Positions 18,630 to 30,028 are shown, counted from the first letter of the stretch. The stretch is DNA of 64,000 nt from Cotesia glomerata (GCF_020080835.1 NC_058158.1:12586001-12650000); one strand, 5' to 3'. Program-made: numbers and translations. Notes: generated by a model from the letters alone, not told the origin.

Positions 18630-19125
18630 AATGAATAACTCTTGGAATTGTAGCTCATAGAATACTCGCGTACTCATAAAATAATTAATTTAAGAAAAGA
18701 AACCTTAAACTATGAAAATCATTTTAAAGAATTTTCTCGGCTTGAATTAAGCAGAAAAAGTTTTTAAACTGAGTGAAGATAGTCAAATTTTTCGAAATAA
18801 TGTTTTTCACTCCAACAGTGTTATATTGATCCTCATCAATATACGGATATTGACAGCGTGCGCATACATATCCGGAGGAATTCCGGGAAAAAGCTTTTAA
18901 TCTCAATTCCGCAAAGATTCTAGAAAAATTTCGCTGAGTTTCCGCCGGGATTCCTCCGAAACTTTCTGAGAAATCTTGAAAAGTCTGTAATAAATTAATC
19001 AACATATCATGATTTCGCGAATTCATATTACTACTTTATTAATTTTTTAACGATAATCATTTTCTATGATTCCATCCCGAATTCATCTGGAATTCATATT
19101 TGTGTCAAAATTGTGTATTGTGTGT
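18630..19125. other. Non-coding spacer left of the long palindrome
   Basis: The stretch is AT-rich. A block near 18880-18970 carries GGAGGAATTCCGGGAAAAAGC and, facing it, GCCGGGATTCCTCC, which can form a weak stem. I see nothing else. Confidence 0.4.
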
Positions 19126-19130
19126 ATACA

Positions 19131-20258
19131 CACATACACGGAAAAAACGAGATTTAACTGGTTTCCATGTTGGAAGGAACCTAGTTCCATCTATAGTGAA
19201 AAAAATTTACAAATGGTTACTACTTCAATGAAGACTGTAGTCGGTACAGTTTTCGTTTACTTCGGTTCAATCCGAGATGGGACTCAGAGCCATTTGAGAT
19301 TTATTTGTCTCAAATGGTTGTCAGTACCACGCGCATGCTCGTCAGTCCCATCTTACACAGAAGTGGCGTCCATTTGGAATTTAACTAGAATCTATCTGCA
19401 GATAGTACCTATTTTTACATTATCATTTTCAAGTGCATTTTGAAAATCGAATGTATATATGAATAATATGAATGAATAATAAGTATATTATAATGAATAA
19501 TACACATTATAATTTTATTCCAAATTAAAAAACCAATCCTTAATAAGTTATAAAAAAAATAAATTTAAAAAAAAATTTAAATTTAAAATTAAAAAATTGA
19601 AAAAAAAAAAAATTAAAAATTAAAATTAAAAAAAAAAAATTTTTAATTTAAAATTAAAAAAAAATTTTTAATTTCAGTGTGGTACTATTTTTTAAAATAA
19701 GATGTTGATGAATACCAATCTTCATCTTGTTTTAAAAAATAGTACCACACTGAAATAAAAATTTTTTTTTTAATTTTTTAATTTTAATTTTAATTTTTTA
19801 ATTTTAAATTGAAAATTTTTCTTTTAAATTTATTTTTTTTTTAAACTTATTAAGGATTAGTTTTTTGATTTGGAATAAAATTATAATCTGTATTATTCAT
19901 TATAATATACTTATTATTCATTCATATTATTCATATATATTTGATTGCAAAATGCACTTGAAAATGATAATGTAAAAATAGGTACTATCTGCAGATAGAT
20001 TCTAGTTAAATTCCAAATGGACGCCACTTCTATGTAAGATGGGATTGACAAGCATGCGCGCGGTACTGACGACCATCTGAGACAAATAAATCTCAGATGG
20101 CTCTGAGCCCCATCTCGGATTGAACTGAAATAAACGGAAACTGTACCTACTACAGTCTACATAGAAGTAGTAACCATTTATAAATTTTTTTCACTATAGA
20201 TAGAACTAGGTTCAGTCCAACATGGAAACCAGTTAAATCTTGTTTTTTACGTGTAGTG
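19131..20258. repeat. 1.13-kb near-perfect palindrome (long hairpin element)
   Basis: The left arm begins CACATACACGGAAAAAACGA, and the right arm ends with its partner TTGTTTTTTACGTGTAGTG. Blocks pair all along the arms: TTTAACTGGTTTCCATG, CCATCTATAGTGAAAAAAAT, CCAAATGGACGCCACTTCT (one arm in each direction) and TATCTGCAGATAG. The centre at 19675-19752 is CAGTGTGGTACTATTTTTTA facing TAAAAAATAGTACCACACTG. Arms are about 550 bases and differ by mismatches and small indels. There is no reading frame of note. It is probably a large fold-back transposon; a transcript would fold into long double-stranded RNA. Confidence 0.92.
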
Positions 20259-20289
20259 TTGTCGGTATGCATAAATATATTTCACAATA

Positions 20290-21020
20290 ATAATTGAGCA
20301 CCAGTTTTTTATACACCTTGTCAATTCTAAATTGATGTAAGGTATACTATATAGCAATATTGATATAAGATACAAACAGCAGCAACAATGAAATGTATTT
20401 AATAGTGCAGTTAAAAAAATGATGATTTTAGTAAACCAGTAATTGGTAATTTATTGATAAGTATTGTTTCCAACTACCTATTTTTTGTATAAATATACAT
20501 GAGTCACTTTTTCTTAATAATTAAATTTATTAATTAAAATTTACTTAATTTAAGCTTTTTATGTATCTTGGATACAACGGAGCATGCGTATCATATTCAG
20601 ATTCCTGTCTTATTATTATCACTGGCCCAGAAAGGGCAAAGCTCTGTAATACTATACTATTATACATACAGTTAGTTATAATAAATCAGTCTAGATTTTA
20701 AGATATTATTCTATCCTTTACTATCGCCAGTTCCTCAAACTCCAACAATTGACTTCAAAAAAGAACCAAATTATTTTTTTCAAGGCAACTGTTTTCTCCT
20801 TGATAATAAAATAAATTATTGAACATATTGAAAAAGAAGATATTTTGAAAATACATATTCCATGCTAGCTTGATAGACCTTGAATCCTGAAGTGTTATAT
20901 GAATAACAAAAAAATAAAAAGGCCATGCGGCAGCCGAAATGGAAGTAGATTTCACATAAAGTAAATTTTCATTATAAATATTAATAATAATTTATTTATT
21001 TATTAATTATATAATGTGAT
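20290..21020. other. AT-rich spacer upstream of the OTU gene
   Basis: No element ends are seen. ATTATATAATGTG just before 21027 could serve as a TATA-like sequence for the OTU gene, but any AT-rich stretch would offer one. Confidence 0.4.
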
Positions 21021-21026
21021 TCAAAA

Positions 21027-21371
21027 ATGTGGCAAAATGTTCAAATGATTGAAATAAGAGTAAATTCGAATGTTATTCATTCAATTACTAATAATTCTCA
21101 AAAAGAGAGCAACTATACTAATTTTCAGAGAAACACTACAATTATCACTGAAACGTTATCAAAGAAAGCAGAAGTAATTTTAAATCAAATTTATGGCAGC
21201 AAATCAAGTATCGAAATTAATGATATCGTGCGGAACTATCAAAAAACCATTTTAGAAATCAATAATAATTTTAAAAATATTTATGAATCAGATAATAAAA
21301 ATTTCATAATACAAAATTGTCCGCAAAAAGAAAGTAAATTTTACAAGATTTCCAGAAATGATCTTAGATAA
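21027..21371 (+). CDS. N-terminal part of the OTU-protease gene (separate frame)
   Basis: The frame is 114 codons from an ATG and encodes a polar, Asn/Ile/Lys-rich protein with no recognised domain; it may be helical. It overlaps the next frame by 14 bases, and its last codons (FYKISRNDLR, stop) run into the OTU start. The simplest reading is one gene with a single-base frame change at about 21350-21370. An upstream regulatory frame is the alternative. Confidence 0.55.
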   Translation: MWQNVQMIEIRVNSNVIHSITNNSQKESNYTNFQRNTTIITETLSKKAEVILNQIYGSKSSIEINDIVRNYQKTILEINNNFKNIYESDNKNFIIQNCPQKESKFYKISRNDLR

Positions 21372-21960
21372 TTTTTTTATTGATAACGTTGAACCTGACG
21401 GAAATTGTTTCTTTCGAACAATTGCTGAACTGATTTTTAACGATGAAGAAAGGTTTTATGAAATCAAAATTTTCGTTATCAGTCACATTATAATGAACTC
21501 TAATTTTTACCAAGTATTATGCACAACAAAAGTGATTGAAGTTAGAAAAGGTAATGATGATGACGATATAATAGATGACCCACACATAGATGATTATCTG
21601 AGGATGATTGCTGGTGATGGAATTTGGAGTAACGAGGGATCAATTATTCCTTTTTGTGAAGCCTTAGAGACTAAACTGTGTATATTCATTGTCTCTGGCA
21701 TCGCAGGAATACTGCAAGTACTTATGAAAGTGGAGCCTACAATTACAAAATCATCAAAAATAATGACAATAATCAACATGGATAATGTTCACTTCTATGT
21801 AAGTCGAATCAAAGATCATACTATGAGCGTGAATCAATTTTTAGAAGACAGTCAAGACTTTAATAATATAACGACTTTAGAATATAATATCAAACAAACA
21901 TTCGAAGAATCTTTAGTTCAATTTAATCAAATACAGGAGGAAGAAATGAAATTTCAATAA
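21358..21960 (+). CDS. OTU-domain cysteine protease (deubiquitinase-like)
   Basis: The 200-codon frame starts at an ATG. VEPDGNCFFR at residues 11-20 holds the OTU catalytic Asp14 and Cys17, followed by the helix AELIF. DDYLRMIAGDGIWSNEG at 78-94 matches the OTU block in which M..DG.WG..E precedes an ALA..L..I.I strand, seen here as FCEALETKLCIFI. The catalytic His is probably H145 in NMDNVHFYVSR. OTU enzymes remove ubiquitin or ubiquitin-like tags. There are no introns and no signal peptide. The neighbours are repeats, so the gene may come from a mobile element (some Helentron-type elements carry OTU) or by transfer, but no partner gene is seen. AATAAA occurs at about 22018. Confidence 0.85.
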   Translation: MILDNFFIDNVEPDGNCFFRTIAELIFNDEERFYEIKIFVISHIIMNSNFYQVLCTTKVIEVRKGNDDDDIIDDPHIDDYLRMIAGDGIWSNEGSIIPFCEALETKLCIFIVSGIAGILQVLMKVEPTITKSSKIMTIINMDNVHFYVSRIKDHTMSVNQFLEDSQDFNNITTLEYNIKQTFEESLVQFNQIQEEEMKFQ

Positions 21961-22320
21961 TAATAAATATTAACATTATGTATTAAGCTTTTGATGTATA
22001 AAACCGATAATTTTGATAAATAAAATATATAATAAACTAAGAATTGACTAATGAATTTTTGAAAAAATTTAAATGCTAACTAAAACGATAAATACAGTGA
22101 AAATTATGTACATAGAAAAATTTTTGAATAAACTATAGAAAATTTATGAAATTGAAAAAATTCAAAAATGAGATGATAAAAAATAAAAGTAACCAAAATA
22201 AATAAGATAGAACAAAAAAATTAGATAAAAACACCAGACAAATAAGATTTTATTCGCAAAAATGACAAATACAAATTCAGGAATGGTCACGTTTTTAATA
22301 CACATAAATTTTATGTTCTT
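21961..22320. other. AT-rich 3' flank of the OTU gene
   Basis: Several AATAAA-like signals occur (for example about 22018-22035). I see no gene or element. Confidence 0.4.
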
Positions 22321-22324
22321 ATAT

Positions 22325-22401
22325 ATAGTATATTACGACCTAAGGCCAGAAAGTCGGTTTACTCCAGGAAGAGCGTACTTTCGGCTAAGAGAGCAAGAAA
22401 A
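22325..22401. repeat. Palindromic module (family P), short fragment
   Basis: TATTACGACCTAAGGCCAGAA and GAGCGTACTTTCGGCTAAGA match the outer parts of the modules at 16154 and 17160. The central palindrome is absent, so this is a solo remnant. Confidence 0.65.
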
Positions 22402-23120
22402 ATAAATTCTATTCTATATTGTTGAAAATAAAAAAAAAAAAAATCAAATTTAACCTTAATGAAATGAAATTTAATAATAAACCAAATTACTAATAAACAC
22501 GACAATAAAAACTCTTGGATTGTATTAATCATTTTGCCATGGTATAGGCCTACTGGGGACCCGCCATGTAAAAGAAAGGGAACGCGTCGTTTTACACAGT
22601 ACCTCAAGGGTGATGCGGAAATCTGTGTCAAGACAGATTGACCGACACACGAATATGATAAAAGGTTACTTATAAGTACAATACAAATTGTAAAAAAATT
22701 GTTCAAAAGTTGCGTCATGAGGACAAATGCAATAGTTAGATTTATCTGAAATATACTGAAAAACGACTGCAAAAGTAAAATTCCATTAAAACCCTACAGA
22801 CGAATAGGTTATTTTCAGTTTAGGTAAATAAAATTACATGAAAATTGAAGCTTGTTTAATGGACTTTAAAATGATATTTACAAAAATTCGATAGGTTATT
22901 TCATTCAAAAGTTATGCGCGAAAGAATCAGCCAAAAAGTAAATTTTAGGATTTTGAAAATTTTGAAACCATATAATTTCTGAACTACTTGACCGATTAAG
23001 CTCATCTTTGAACTTGGCCTTGGTATTTGTCTAAAAATGAAGTATGTTGAGTTTGAAAAGGATCCATTAACAACTATAGACGCTATCGTCCGGATAAGCC
23101 GCGTTATATCGTATATATAT

Positions 23121-23545
23121 ACAGGGTGTCCCAAAAGTCACGGACGCCATTGTAGCATCTGATGAAAAAAATAATTCTGAGTTTTTTCAATTAACCGCAT
23201 AGATAATTAATTATTAATTAAAAATAACGTCTCTTTATTTGTTAGAGAGAGAGCGCCAGTGTCCAGTAAAATATGTGCCAAACAAAGACACAACTAACTG
23301 TATGACTAACTAGTTTCTATAGCTAACGTAGTCACACATATTTACTTACACATTCACACGTGCAAGCATCTTCGTTGGAACGCACTTGACTTGACACTAG
23401 TGCTCTCTCTCTAACGCATAAAAGGACGTTATTTTAATTAATAATTAATTATCTATGCGTCTGATTAAAAATGGCTAAGGACTTTTCGTCTCAGAATTAT
23501 TTTGTTTATCAGATGCTACAATGGCGTCCGTTACTTCTGGGACAC

Positions 23546-23550
<5 letters not shown>
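23121..23550. mobile_element. TIR transposon/MITE starting ACAGGGTGTCCC
   Basis: The left end ACAGGGTGTCCCAAAAGTCA and the right end TTACTTCTGGGACACTCTGT are inverted copies. Pairing continues through GACGCCATTGTAGCATCTGAT and ATAGATAATTAATTATTAAT to GAGAGAGAGC, giving arms of about 145 bases. The flanks are TA-rich, consistent with a TA target site as in Tc1/mariner-like elements, but within (TA)n the duplication cannot be proven. Non-coding. Confidence 0.85.
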
Positions 23551-23611
<61 letters not shown>

Positions 23612-23612
23612 T
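23551..23612. repeat. (TA)n microsatellite
   Basis: About 28 TA units lie between the TIR element and copy B of the tandem unit. A second tract at 24092-24140 ends copy B and continues into (GATA)n at 24140-24162. Confidence 0.95.
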
Positions 23613-24089
23613 ATATAAATACATACATATATAAACTTTTGAACTAATGGCATTTTCTGAACCAGCTTGACGAACTAAGTCAGAAAATACCAAAATTTTT
23701 CAAAAGTTGCGTCATGAGGACAAATGCAATAGTTAGATTTCTATGAAATCTACTAAAAATTCCATTAAAAACCTACAGACGAATAGGTTATTTTCAGTTT
23801 AGGTAAATAAAATTACATGAAAATTGAAGCTTGTTTAATGGACTTTAAAATGATATTTACAAAAATTCGATAGGTTATTTCATTCAAAAGTTATGCGCGA
23901 AAGAATCAGCCAAAAAGTAAATTTTAGGATTTTGAAAATTTTGAAACCATATAATTTCTGAACTACTTGACCGATTAAGCTCATCTTTGAACTTGGCCTT
24001 GGTATTTGTCTAAAAATGAAGTATGTTGAGTTTGAAAAGGATCCATTAACAACTATAGACGCTATCGTCCGGATAAGCCGCGTTATATC

Positions 24090-24142
<53 letters not shown>

Positions 24143-24162
24143 TAGATAGATAGATAGATAGA

Positions 24163-25875
24163 AAAATTTATTTGATCCTAGAGTTCTAAGCTCCTTCAGG
24201 ACCATCAATAATACATAAATTTTATCATTTACATGTATACATTTGATACAGTGTTTTTAATACAATTTAAATATTTGATATTAAATTATTAAAAGTAAGA
24301 ACATATTAATTCTTAAAATAATAACATATTAACAGAGAAATAATAACATTAACATTTATTGTAAGAAGAAGTCATAGCAAGCCTGTTGAAATTGTTCGAA
24401 ATTGTCAATTAATGTAATTTCGGCCGGTAACGAGTTCCAAACTTTTATACCATGAATTAGGAAAGAGTTTTCATAAATTGCACAATTACTTCTTGGCAGA
24501 CGTAGATAATCATTCCTGACGTCACCTCTCCTTAGCACAATCGGCAGAAATTCTAAATTCGATTTAAATAATTGACAGTAATTTAACTTAATTTCTTTTG
24601 AAAATAAACAAGCTATGAAATAATCTCTTCTAACATCAAGTTTTAACCAGCCTAATTTTTTATAATACGGAGTAGTGTGCTCAAATCTCGAAATTTTAAA
24701 AATATATCTTATACATGAGTTTATTTTACGCTGCAATCTATGCTGTAATTTGCCTGAGATGTTTGTATAAGCAGCACAGCAGTAATCGAAGATGGGAAAA
24801 ATCAAGGTCGTAACCAATTTTATGCGTAACTGTTCATTAAAAATTTCATTATTAATTTTTAGTTGCGCTAGCGTTTTCATCGCACGAATACATACGCTTA
24901 CAACTTGATTCTCCCACGATAGAGTATTATCAATTATCAAACCCAAGTATTTAACTGATTGTACATATGGAATCACATGATTACTGACAATTATATTTTG
25001 GGCACTTTTACAAAAATTACTGCTAACTCTCTGCCTACTTCCTAGTATAATAGCACTAGTTTTTGTAGCATTCAATTTCAAGCAATTTAAATTGCACCAA
25101 TCAACAATTTTTCTATCTCATTATTCAACATAGCAACATATTCATTAATTTGCGATGGGCAACATGAAGCATATATAATTAGATCGTCTGCATAAAATAA
25201 ATATTTACATTTTAACCGTTTCGCAAGATCAGAAATATATAAAGAAAAGAGTAAGGGTCCAAGCACACTACCCTGAGGTACGCCATTTATAATATCCTTC
25301 CAAGATGACTCATGACCATTGAAATAGACCGACTGTCTTCTTTGAGTTAAGTAAGAGTTAATCCAATCTATTGATGAATCAGAGAAGTTCATAAATTGTA
25401 ATTTATGCAATAACCTTTGTGGTTTACCGAGTCAAACGCTTTACTTAAATCAAAGAGTACAGCTATGGTTATATTAGATTCATTCATCGCTAGTCGTACA
25501 TCATCACAAAATTTTATTACCGCAGTCTGAGTGTTTAAACCTTCTCGAAAGCCGGTCTGATATTTATCCAAATAATCATTGTCATTAATGTATCTCACAA
25601 TTTGATCATGCACACACCGTTCTAATGCTTTTTGACAAATTAGATAATAATGATATAGGTCGATAATCAGTACAATCAGAGGCATTAGGTTTCTTTGGAA
25701 TGGGTATGATATGTGACAACTTCCATTCTATCGGAAACACTCCGTAGACAAAGACTTATTAAATAATTCTGTAATTAGCGGCAGTAGGAATGACAATGTA
25801 CACTTATATGATTTAATTGAAAACTTATCAGGTCCTACTGAATTCGACGTTATACGCATTATCGATTTTTAACAG
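24163..25875 (-). pseudogene. 5'-truncated non-LTR retrotransposon (RT and C-terminal region), frameshifted
   Basis: The minus strand encodes reverse transcriptase pieces in several frames: VGPDKFSI and IIPIPKK (about 25.7-25.85 kb), LFDLSKAFDSVNH, GVPQGSVLGPLLFSLYISDL, FYADDLIIYAS (about 25.19 kb) and SVKYLGLIIDNTLSWENQV, then a C-terminal domain ending HGIKVWNSLPAEITLIDNF. Frame breaks lie near 25085, 25400 and 25680, and a stop near 25750. The endonuclease is missing. The 3' tail is (TCTA)n then (TA)n, a microsatellite tail as in CR1/Jockey-type elements. It splits the tandem unit, separating copy B from copy C. Confidence 0.85.
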
Positions 25876-25890
25876 TAAATGTATTCAGTT

Positions 25891-26041
25891 CATATATATA
25901 TAAATACATACATATATAAACTTTTGAACTAATGGCATTTTCTGAACCAGCTTGACGAACTAAGTCAGAAAATACCAAAATTTTTCAAAAGTTGCGTCAT
26001 GAGGACAAATGCAATAGTTAGATTTCTATGAAATCTACTAA
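25891..26041 (+). repeat. Tandem unit, truncated copy C
   Basis: From TAAATACATACATATATAAA to GATTTCTATGAAATCTACTA the sequence matches the first 150 bases of copy B (23609-23758) almost without change. It then diverges into unrelated AT-rich DNA. Confidence 0.85.
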
Positions 26042-26044
26042 TAA

Positions 26045-27035
26045 ATGATGTTTTTTGTAAAATAGATATGTATTATATTATTTGTTTTATTTTGTTAGTA
26101 AAGTTTTTACAAATTTAATATTACCTGAGTGAAATTACTGTTTGCATGAAATTATATAAATGCCTGCATTTAATTTACATTAAATGGGAATCCTGTCGTG
26201 AAATCGGAAACGAGCAGCGATGGATATCGATTTCAGAAGGATATGAGGAGCTTTATGTACAGAAGTATACACCTGTGACAGGCAACTTTTTACGGCTACG
26301 CATAAGTTACGAGGGTGTGTTGCGTACATCGTACTGAATATATGATGCTGCGCAATATAAAAGTTTATAGCTTGAACCCTTTAACAAATAAAACAGAATT
26401 TTGAAATTTTCATTTTTGTAACGTATTATATTATTTTTAGTTGACGTTTTCATGTCCTCGTATGCATGTATCAATCTTTCTATCTATGGGTATATTAAAA
26501 TTTTATTTTCTCAAATGTGTTATTATTATTAATTTTTTTTCAGATTCAACTCCACTATAGAACGATTATTATTTAAAAAGAATAGGTACTTTACCTACTG
26601 GTAAAAAAGAACACTGCATCATTATTGTCTTTTTCTCTACAAAGGCAGTTATAAATCCTGTATAAGACGAAGGTAAAGTGGTCAGTCGTAAATATACACG
26701 TGTAAATATATTGCAGCCGTGATGTAGCTCTGCAACTAAATTGTATTCTTTGTATAAGTATATTGAGCTCTTATTGCTTCGCAGCTAAATCATTAAATAA
26801 CCACGCGCTTATATTTTACGATCATTTTTAAATCTTTGTGTTTAGATCAAGTCCGAGAATTTAACTTTTTTTAAATAAGTGAAAGACACAAATTATTCAT
26901 ACTTGACACAAAAAAAATCCAGCACCTTGACTGAAAAAAAAGAGCTTTTATCACCAAGAAATTAATTTTGAAGAGTTTCAATGTCTTGAATTAAGTAGAA
27001 GAATTTTTGGTTTTAAATTTTACTTAAGCCAAAAC
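26045..27035. other. Spacer with no recognised gene
   Basis: The 63-codon plus frame at 26146-26337 has normal amino-acid use but no known motif. The rest is AT-rich. Confidence 0.35.
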
Positions 27036-27036
27036 C

Positions 27037-27690
27037 AACTCGTTTTTTGGTTTTCGACAATCGAGTTCTCATCAGATCTCCACATTTTGAAGTCCTAGGA
27101 AGCTATTCGGACTATTTCTAGAAAGATGTCCCTTCATATGTATGTAAATTTGAATCACTTCGATTTAGTAGGTTTTGGTAAAACTAAAAAATAAAATTTT
27201 CGAAAAAATGTTTTTTTCTGCACAATTTTCAAACTAGTGTATCGATCAATCTTAAAAAACTAATTAGCTCTTAACTTAAAAAAATAACAGTGATTGGCGC
27301 AAACCGTATCAAAATCGATTAATTCGTTCAAGAGAAACCGTTGTAGAAAAATTTCGAAAAAGTGTTTTTTTTTTTACATAACTTCGAAATTTCTTCTCGA
27401 ATCGTTTTTGAGGTAGTAGAATCACTGTTAGTGCTTCTGAAATTGCGTCGAACGCCGCCAGTCTTGTTAAAATCAGTCAATTAGTTCGTAAGATATTTTA
27501 TTTTTTGAAATTCCAAAAAAATGTTTTTTTTTTAACATAACTTCAAAATATTACGTGAAATCGTTTGGTAGTTAATGAATAATAATCTTTTTGTGCTTGA
27601 AAAACTGCGTCGAATTCTGCAAGCCACATCAAAAACGATAGATTTGATCGGATGTATAAAAGTATAAAAGTTGCGATTTGAGCTTAAAGA
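27037..27690 (+). repeat. Family A repeat, old copy without microsatellite
   Basis: CGAGTTCTCATCAGATCTCC, GTCCTAGGAAGCT and repeated AAAACTGCGTCGAA blocks follow the family A order with many differences. The (TG)n is reduced to ATGTATGTAAA. Its end meets the transposase frame at 27690, which it truncates. Confidence 0.75.
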
Positions 27691-29232
27691 GCTAGGTAAT
27701 GAGTTAAATTATGAAACTTAGCAATTAAATTTCCTTTAAATACTTGAGTGTATATTTGATGGTGACACTTAATTAATTCGCTGAGATAAATGAGATCATC
27801 ATTTGATATTATTTGAGATGTCACTATGTCGATGATGTTGAAAAGATGAGAGTATAAAATCCAACCTTGATCATCTGGTGGTATCAAATCACCGACTAAA
27901 ATTCCAAAATAGGAAATAAGATAAGACATTTCTGCTGCAGTCGTTATCAAGTAACCATTCTGTAGATGACTTTCACTTATCGATGTCAGTCTGTTGTCCC
28001 GATCTGCTTCACAATGATCAAAGTATTTTAATCGATTATTTAACTGTTCTAGGGTAAAAAACTTATTATCAATAAAATGTTTGATGATTTTTGCCATCAC
28101 ATAACGACAAACTCCTAAATATAAGTCATGCATAATATCGCAAGTCCAGTTATTAGCGCTATGAAAAAAAAGGTACACTATTAAATGTGCATTTGTTTTT
28201 CACTCCTTTATCCTTAGTTAATAAATCCTCTTTGTAATTATTTATATTTCGAAGACTTTCTTGACGTTCTGCAGTCAATAAAGCCACATCACGTTTAGAC
28301 AGTCGACAAAATCTACAATAATAATTGCTGATAAAACTTTCATTTAAACTAAACAAACTATTAATTGCCAAATTATCGCCTAATACAACGATTAAAACGA
28401 GAAATACTTGATGAATTTCACCATCGATAAGCAATGAAATTCCTTTTTCGGTCAAATACTTGAGCTCAGACACGACTTTAGCAAAACATCGTTTAGCTCC
28501 AAATTCTTTGTAATCTGCATTGAAAATCAGTTGAAATAAGAATATGTTCTCCAATACAGAAGAAAATTTTGGCGGCAAACCGGCGATTGAGCAATAAAGA
28601 CCTCCGATTTTGTAAATTCCAGCAGCTGATGATAGAGAATTATTAATTTCAAAGTCATCATAATATAAATATATAGGAATTACTGTTTGCCCAACAAAGT
28701 TTTGAGCTATTTCTTCCCATATTTTAGTTTGAAAAAGACTTGTAAATATTTTATCGTTAGAGTTTTTTTATGTTTCCGTTGTAATATAATTTGTAATATT
28801 ATGATAAACATTCGGTAATTCTAAAAATTGTTTAAATATTTCGCGGAGAGGAACGAATTGAGCGTAACACTTTTTCTTTGTAGAAGTAACATGATTTGCA
28901 ACTTTTTTATCATCTTCTATTTCACCGATCATTACTGATTGTGGACCAATGTAATGTTCAGAAGATTTTAAATTTTTCATTCGCTTCCAATCAGTTTCTA
29001 AATCTTCAAACATATTTATTTCGCAACAATTATCAATTATTTCATGATATTCTGCTAGAATGAATTTCTTCAAGTTTTTTGCTATTGATGATGTCATATC
29101 GACCCCAAAATCTTCAACATATTTGATTAATTGCTGAGCTAGTGACTTTGTTATTGAAGAATTACTGTAAATATTATTAACAAAAGATTCCATGCTTTTT
29201 TTTAACAAATTATCAGTATTGTCAGCTTCCAT
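27684..29232 (-). pseudogene. CACTA-like (TNP2-type) DDE transposase, frameshifted and 3'-truncated
   Basis: Minus-strand pieces line up as one transposase: MESFVNNIYSNSS, PLREIFKQFLELPNVY, then across a frame break IPIYLYYDDFEINNSLSS (first acidic motif), GLPPKFSSVLENIFL, VVLGDNLAINSLF, NYYCRFC, and after another break WTCDIMHDLYLGVCRYVMAKI, SYFGILVGDLIPPDD and FHNLTHYLA. The D..HD.(L/Y)EGV block and the YC.FC motif are typical of TNP2/EnSpm-type transposases. Breaks lie near 28170 and 28770. The C-terminus is cut by a family A copy, and the N-terminal zinc-finger part usual in relatives is not visible. It lies 21 bases from the end of the SAM-like gene on the same strand. Confidence 0.8.
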
Positions 29233-29253
29233 TTCATAAATTGAGCTTCAATA

Positions 29254-29620
29254 TTAAACTTTTGTTGGCAGAGTATTTAACTTTAACTTATTCAAAATAG
29301 AAAAAACCAAAGGGATTTGTGCATGAGAGTTAGTGGTAATTTTATAAATTCCCCATTGCACAAAGTACCAAATGTTCTCATTCTCTGTTGGGTATGCCAA
29401 ATTAAATATTATAAACAATTCAAATAACGTACTGAGTCCGTTCAAGAGTGTAGGCACTTCGTACCTAACGTTATCTACTTGTACGTACACTTTCTCAAGT
29501 TTCAAATCGTCTTGTCCAACAATAATCAAAAATGGTTGAATTTTTTTTTCGCTTGAATCATCAAGAAAGTTTTGTCGTCTAAAGCTTTTTGAATATCACC
29601 TGGTACTTTGACATGCAAAT
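29254..29620 (-). pseudogene. Continuation (C-terminal part) of the SAM-like gene after the nested insertion
   Basis: The minus strand reads LHVKVPGDIQKALDDK, PFLIIVGQDDLKLEKVYVQV, RYEVPTLLNGLSTLFELF, YPTENENIWYFVQ and ends at a stop at 29254. The order LH V...L..., QPFLIIVG, Y.V.I....Y.....L....D..FK, YP.E....W.F.Q is one I recall from uncharacterised animal proteins that also carry the N-terminal motifs found at 34.9-36.6 kb. There is no start codon here, and the frame emerges directly from the retrotransposon tail at 29625. I read it as the displaced end of that gene. Confidence 0.65.
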
Positions 29621-30028
29621 TTATTTATTTTTTATTTATTTATTTTATTGATTTATTGCAAGGATAATATACATTCATAGATACATATAATACTCAAAAT
29701 ACACATATATAGTATGCACCTATAGAGATGAAAATTAATCATCTGTGCATAGGCCTGGTTTAGTTTTAACTTAAGTATATTATATTTATAATTATGTCCT
29801 GTCACCCTAAATAGACAGACAAAAAAAAAAAAGATATATTTAAAGATAACAATTTCCTGAGAAAGAAAAGATTATAGAATTTAGTACTTTACTTCTTATA
29901 TAAAAGATATAAATAGTAGATATCATATTATATCAATGTACATAATATAGCAAAAAGAGTTACTACATTCTATATTGCACTTATTCAATACTAACATAGT
30001 TCATTATATTTACCCATCTTCCAATTCA

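Larger units (their letters stand above)
22698..24110 (+). repeat. Tandem array of a unit of about 500 bp (copies A and B)
   Basis: About 410 bases at 22702-23115 recur almost unchanged at 23699-24095 (TTCAAAAGTTGCGTCATGAG through GCTATCGTCCGGATAAGCCG). The full unit in copy B starts at about 23612 (TAAATACATACATATATAAA) and ends in (TA)n. A third, truncated copy is at 25891-26041 and an old one at about 5.7 kb. The interval between copies A and B is filled by a TIR element and (TA)n. No coding capacity. Confidence 0.88.

Noticed and set aside
22359..22772. 137-codon minus frame with hydrophobic runs
   Set aside because: It crosses a palindrome remnant and repeat DNA; the residues come from T-rich sequence.
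23475..23693. Frame with Tyr-Ile run
   Set aside because: It translates (TA)n.
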